From Candidatus Avidehalobacter gallistercoris (lineage in GTDB: Bacteria > Bacillota > Dehalobacteriia > UBA4068 > UBA4997), in NCBI GenBank assembly GCA_018715045.1, contig DVMH01000031.1, positions 1-44,417 of the forward strand: a stretch of 44,417 nucleotides of DNA, given 5' to 3'. The notes below the pieces were generated by a model. The model worked only from the letters and a program-made list of their open reading frames with translations. It ran no database searches and had not been told where the DNA came from. The position numbers and the translations under genes were made by a program. Numbering within the stretch: the first letter of the stretch is position 1; every line of letters starts with the position of its first letter. Of the stretch, positions 41,503 to 44,417 are shown one piece after another.

Positions 41503-42141
41503 TCATTCTTCAGCCAACAGTATGCGGCGCAGTTTCCGGAAGCCCGGCAGTACTATGCCGCCCACAGCATTGCCCGCCGTCATCAGCATCAGCCATATAA
41601 GAGTGTGCAGGCTCCACGCATCGCCCATTGAGAAATAGAACATATTAGCGACACAGTGTTCAAATCCGCAGAGAATGAACACCGACACGCCCAAAAACAG
41701 GCCGATGTATTTGCCCAGCTCATGCTGGTTAAAGCGAAAACCGTCTACAGCCAAGCACACCAGCATATTACAGAAAATTCCCAGCAGGAACACCGAAAGC
41801 GCGCTATCAGCCAGCTTCACGTCAGAAAGCCCTGCCGCTTTTTCATACAGCCCAGCTCCAACTCGGGTCAGCGACAACAGCGCCGCCACCAGCCACGCCC
41901 CCAGCAGATTGCCAACCCAACAGTTCAGCAAAAAAAGCAGATAGCGCGGCTTGTTGTCAAAAACATATGCGACTTTGCCAGTGAACAGATTGAAGCCGTT
42001 AACGCAGACGGCAAACAGGCCTACCGTGAACAGCATTGCGCCGACGATTTTGTTGTCCAGCGACAGGTAAATTGTGCCGCCAATGGCAATGGCCGCACCC
42101 GCCAGCACTGCATAAATGAAATCCGCCAGTATTTGTTTCAT
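41503..42141 (-). CDS. Formate/nitrite transporter (FNT) family channel
   Basis: 212 residues, somewhat shorter than the 250-280 usual for FocA/NirC. About six membrane helices are visible. FNT marks are FAVCVNGFNLFTGKVAYVF near residue 44, NLLGAWLVAALLSL near residue 78, the highly conserved CGFEHCVANMFYFSMG near residue 158 (channel His) and GNAVGGIVLPG near residue 190. FNT pentamers conduct formate, nitrite, hydrosulfide or other small anions. No formate or nitrite enzyme lies beside it. The start overlaps the YbaK stop (TAATG), and a 47-residue membrane protein follows. Confidence 0.88.
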   Translation of the reverse strand: MKQILADFIYAVLAGAAIAIGGTIYLSLDNKIVGAMLFTVGLFAVCVNGFNLFTGKVAYVFDNKPRYLLFLLNCWVGNLLGAWLVAALLSLTRVGAGLYEKAAGLSDVKLADSALSVFLLGIFCNMLVCLAVDGFRFNQHELGKYIGLFLGVSVFILCGFEHCVANMFYFSMGDAWSLHTLIWLMLMTAGNAVGGIVLPGFRKLRRILLAEE

Positions 42142-42623
42142 TACAATTCCTCCTCACGCCAACCCTTGCAGACGTTCACCCATTTAACCGCGCCAGAGAA
42201 CTGCTCTAATTCAGAAAGTGTCAGGCGCACAGTACTATTGGAACTACCCGCCGCCGGGTAAACAATTTCAAAACGCTTCAAAGACTCGTCCAGATAGACA
42301 GGCACACCGGGGTTAACGGCAAACGGACAGACGCCGCCCACCGCATGACCAATCAAAGCCTCCACCTGGTCAAAAGGCAACATTTTTGCTTTCATGCCAA
42401 ATTCATCACGGAAACGCCTGTTATCCACTTTAGCGTCACCTGCCGCTACCACCAGAAGACACCCCTCGCCATCGACAAAGCCCAGTGTTTTAGCGATGTG
42501 CGCCGGTTCGCAGCCAAGCGCTTTGGCCGCCAATTCCACCGTTGCGCTGGAAACATCAAACTCTAAAATACGCTCAGCCATGCCTTTTTCAGCAAAATAT
42601 GCCTTAACTTTCTCAATCGCCAT
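42141..42623 (-). CDS. YbaK/EbsC-type aminoacyl-tRNA deacylase
   Basis: 160 residues. The YbaK/ProX fold is seen from VELAAKALGCEPAHIAKTL near residue 30 (conserved Lys of the editing site), VVAAGDAKVDNRRFRDEFG near residue 58 and IGHAVGGVCPFAV near residue 92 (the GxxPF-type motif). The C-terminal part has YPAAGSSNSTVRLTLSEL. Family members hydrolyse mischarged tRNAs such as Cys- or Ala-tRNA(Pro). The gene overlaps the FNT gene by one base (TAATG) and starts 2 bases after the lipoprotein gene ends. Confidence 0.88.
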   Translation of the reverse strand: MAIEKVKAYFAEKGMAERILEFDVSSATVELAAKALGCEPAHIAKTLGFVDGEGCLLVVAAGDAKVDNRRFRDEFGMKAKMLPFDQVEALIGHAVGGVCPFAVNPGVPVYLDESLKRFEIVYPAAGSSNSTVRLTLSELEQFSGAVKWVNVCKGWREEEL

Positions 42624-42625
42624 GA

Positions 42626-43198
42626 TTATGCCTCCCCACCCTGCGCCGCCTGCGCCAGCAATTGTTCTACATAGTCGCTGTAAACATCATCTGACAATTC
42701 GCCCGGAGTATGACCAGTCTGGCTCAGAACATACTGATGCAGCGCCGTCATACCCATTATCTGCTGCCATTGTCTAACAAGAAAGTCGCAATACTCGTCA
42801 TGGCTCAAACCCAACTGCTCACCCTGCTCTTGCAGCAGCATGAGGTAATATAAAGCTGATTCGTGCGCACCCGGATCATCTTTGGCCAATTCCTGCATGA
42901 CCGGCTTTATTACCTGTTCCTGATAGGACTTCTCCGCCTCGGCTTTGCTTGGCATAAGCCCCAGGCGCTCGGCCTCATCATACTGCACCTGTAGCCACGC
43001 CAAACTTTCCAGAAGCTGTTCCTCACTCGGAGTGAACAGCGCGTCGTTATATGTATACAAATGGCGCATATTTTCGATATCCTCGTTAGGGATCTGCACC
43101 CCATTATAATCGATATAGCCTGACGTATCCTTCGCCGCACATCCTCCAGAAGCAAGCGCCAGCAGCAGCGCTACCAGTAAAAGGCCAAACTTTTTCAT
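42626..43198 (-). CDS. Predicted lipoprotein of unknown function
   Basis: 190 residues from the ATG at 43198, preceded by GGGGGC (a GTG six codons earlier is in frame). The N-terminus MKKFGLLLVALLLALASGGC has the basic, hydrophobic and lipobox-like SGGC elements, with Cys20 as the likely lipidated residue. The mature part is acidic and helical (PSEEQLLESLAWLQVQYDEA, AEKSYQEQVIKPVMQELAKD), broadly like the helical N-terminal domains of SurA/PrsA-type chaperones, but no PPIase domain is present. Envelope location is likely; function unknown. It ends 2 bases before the YbaK-type gene. Confidence 0.75.
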   Translation of the reverse strand: MKKFGLLLVALLLALASGGCAAKDTSGYIDYNGVQIPNEDIENMRHLYTYNDALFTPSEEQLLESLAWLQVQYDEAERLGLMPSKAEAEKSYQEQVIKPVMQELAKDDPGAHESALYYLMLLQEQGEQLGLSHDEYCDFLVRQWQQIMGMTALHQYVLSQTGHTPGELSDDVYSDYVEQLLAQAAQGGEA

Positions 43199-43280
43199 AT
43201 AAAAGCCCCCTATCACAAATATTATTCGTTTAGTTTATCATACTTTTCGTCATTTGGCAACAGTTTTCTTACTAATAAAA

Positions 43281-43310
43281 TAACCGTGCAAGGTTTACCC
43301 TGCACGGTTA
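43281..43310 (-). terminator. Intrinsic terminator after atpC
   Basis: TAACCGTGCA (43281-43290) and TGCACGGTTA (43301-43310) form a perfect 10-base stem, extendable by one A-T pair, followed on the minus strand by TTTTATTAG. It lies 20 bases past the atpC stop and ends the ATP synthase operon. Confidence 0.85.
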
Positions 43311-43329
43311 TATAATCGTTATTTAAGCA

Positions 43330-43737
43330 TTAAGCCTTATAGCTGGTTTTGATACGAGTTAGAGCGCGATGCAAAGCCATCTCTGCCCGCAGCACATCCA
43401 ACTCAGCGTCACGCTTTTTCAGGCGCTCTTCGGCTCTCTGCTTGGCTGCTTCAGCGCGAGCCACATCAATGTCCTCCGCCTTCTCAGCCGAATCTGCCAG
43501 AATAATTACCACATTATCCTTAACTTCAGCGAAACCGCCATGTACGGCAAGATAGTGGTCAACATTATTTTTGGTGTATTTAACAGTGCCGATTTTCAGC
43601 GTGGTCATCAGCGGAGCATGGTTTTTCAACACGCCCATCGAACCCAAAGCCGCAGGCAAATTCAACGCCGCCACGTTCTCCGACATCAAAAGCCCGGCAG
43701 GCGTCACGATATCCAGACGAATCAAATCTTCAGCCAT
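43330..43737 (-). CDS. atpC: ATP synthase F1 epsilon subunit
   Basis: 135 residues, family length. The N-terminal beta-sandwich (LDIVTPAGLLMSENVAALNLP, then GSMGVLKNHAPLMTTLKIG) and the C-terminal two-helix hairpin (AEKAEDIDVARAEAAKQRAE, RAEMALHRALTRIK) are both complete. The epsilon subunit couples rotation to catalysis and can inhibit ATP hydrolysis. It follows atpD by 3 bases and ends at the operon terminator. Confidence 0.97.
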   Translation of the reverse strand: MAEDLIRLDIVTPAGLLMSENVAALNLPAALGSMGVLKNHAPLMTTLKIGTVKYTKNNVDHYLAVHGGFAEVKDNVVIILADSAEKAEDIDVARAEAAKQRAEERLKKRDAELDVLRAEMALHRALTRIKTSYKA

Positions 43738-43740
43738 AGC

Positions 43741-44417
<677 letters not shown>

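Overview
The window is about 54% GC by eye. It looks like a chromosomal segment of an anaerobic, endospore-forming member of the Firmicutes (Bacillota). The evidence is a spoIIGA-sigE-sigG-cwlD sporulation cluster with a divergent spore-protein gene, a flavin reductase-rubredoxin fusion, a stand-alone carboxyltransferase subunit, 2-hydroxyacyl-CoA dehydratase activase-type proteins and a Bacillus-type PurF. A Negativicutes or clostridial origin fits best, but nothing in the window fixes the genus.

Layout. Positions 1 to about 2300 are a visibly AT-richer accessory patch: a MobC-like relaxosome protein, a SAP-domain protein, a DUF6061-like protein, clustered hairpins and a repeated palindrome. 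It is probably the end or remnant of an integrative conjugative element. From 2.4 to 6.9 kb come a sugar-nucleotide-type nucleotidyltransferase, a secreted M15 D,D-carboxypeptidase behind a consensus promoter, a crotonase, a guanine deaminase-type enzyme, a DUF2007 protein, a GIY-YIG protein and a flavin reductase-rubredoxin fusion. From 6.9 to 14.8 kb lies a tight purine run, transcribed leftward as purE-B-F-M-N-H-D. From 14.8 to 17.4 kb are thrC and trmB, which form one uninterrupted reading frame, and a small conserved-looking protein. RNase P RNA follows at 17.4-17.8 kb with its own promoter. From 17.9 to 23.1 kb are a LUD protein, Nif3, TrmK, a carboxyltransferase, coaD and a family-4-type uracil-DNA glycosylase.

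From 23.1 to 30.0 kb is an arginine cluster, argC-J-B-D-F followed by argG with its own promoter. Acetyl-group recycling by ArgJ makes the pathway cyclic up to ornithine; ArgF and ArgG carry it to argininosuccinate. argH is not in the window. From 30.1 to 35.0 kb is the sporulation block: a radical SAM-like protein lacking two of its three cluster cysteines, cwlD, sigG, sigE, spoIIGA and a divergent alpha/beta-type SASP. The SASP promoter matches the sigma-F/sigma-G consensus. The spoIIGA promoter has an unusually long spacer, and sigG has a hairpin just before its ribosome binding site.

From 35 to 41.2 kb are a GNAT enzyme, a one-TM hypothetical protein, and a two-gene acyl-CoA dehydratase activase/dehydratase-like pair on the plus strand. 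The window closes with a previously untracked 47-residue membrane protein, an FNT-type channel, a YbaK-type deacylase, a lipoprotein, atpC and the 3' part of atpD.

Most genes run leftward on the minus strand. Many are translationally coupled by TAATG or ATGA overlaps. I saw no tRNA, CRISPR array or transposase.
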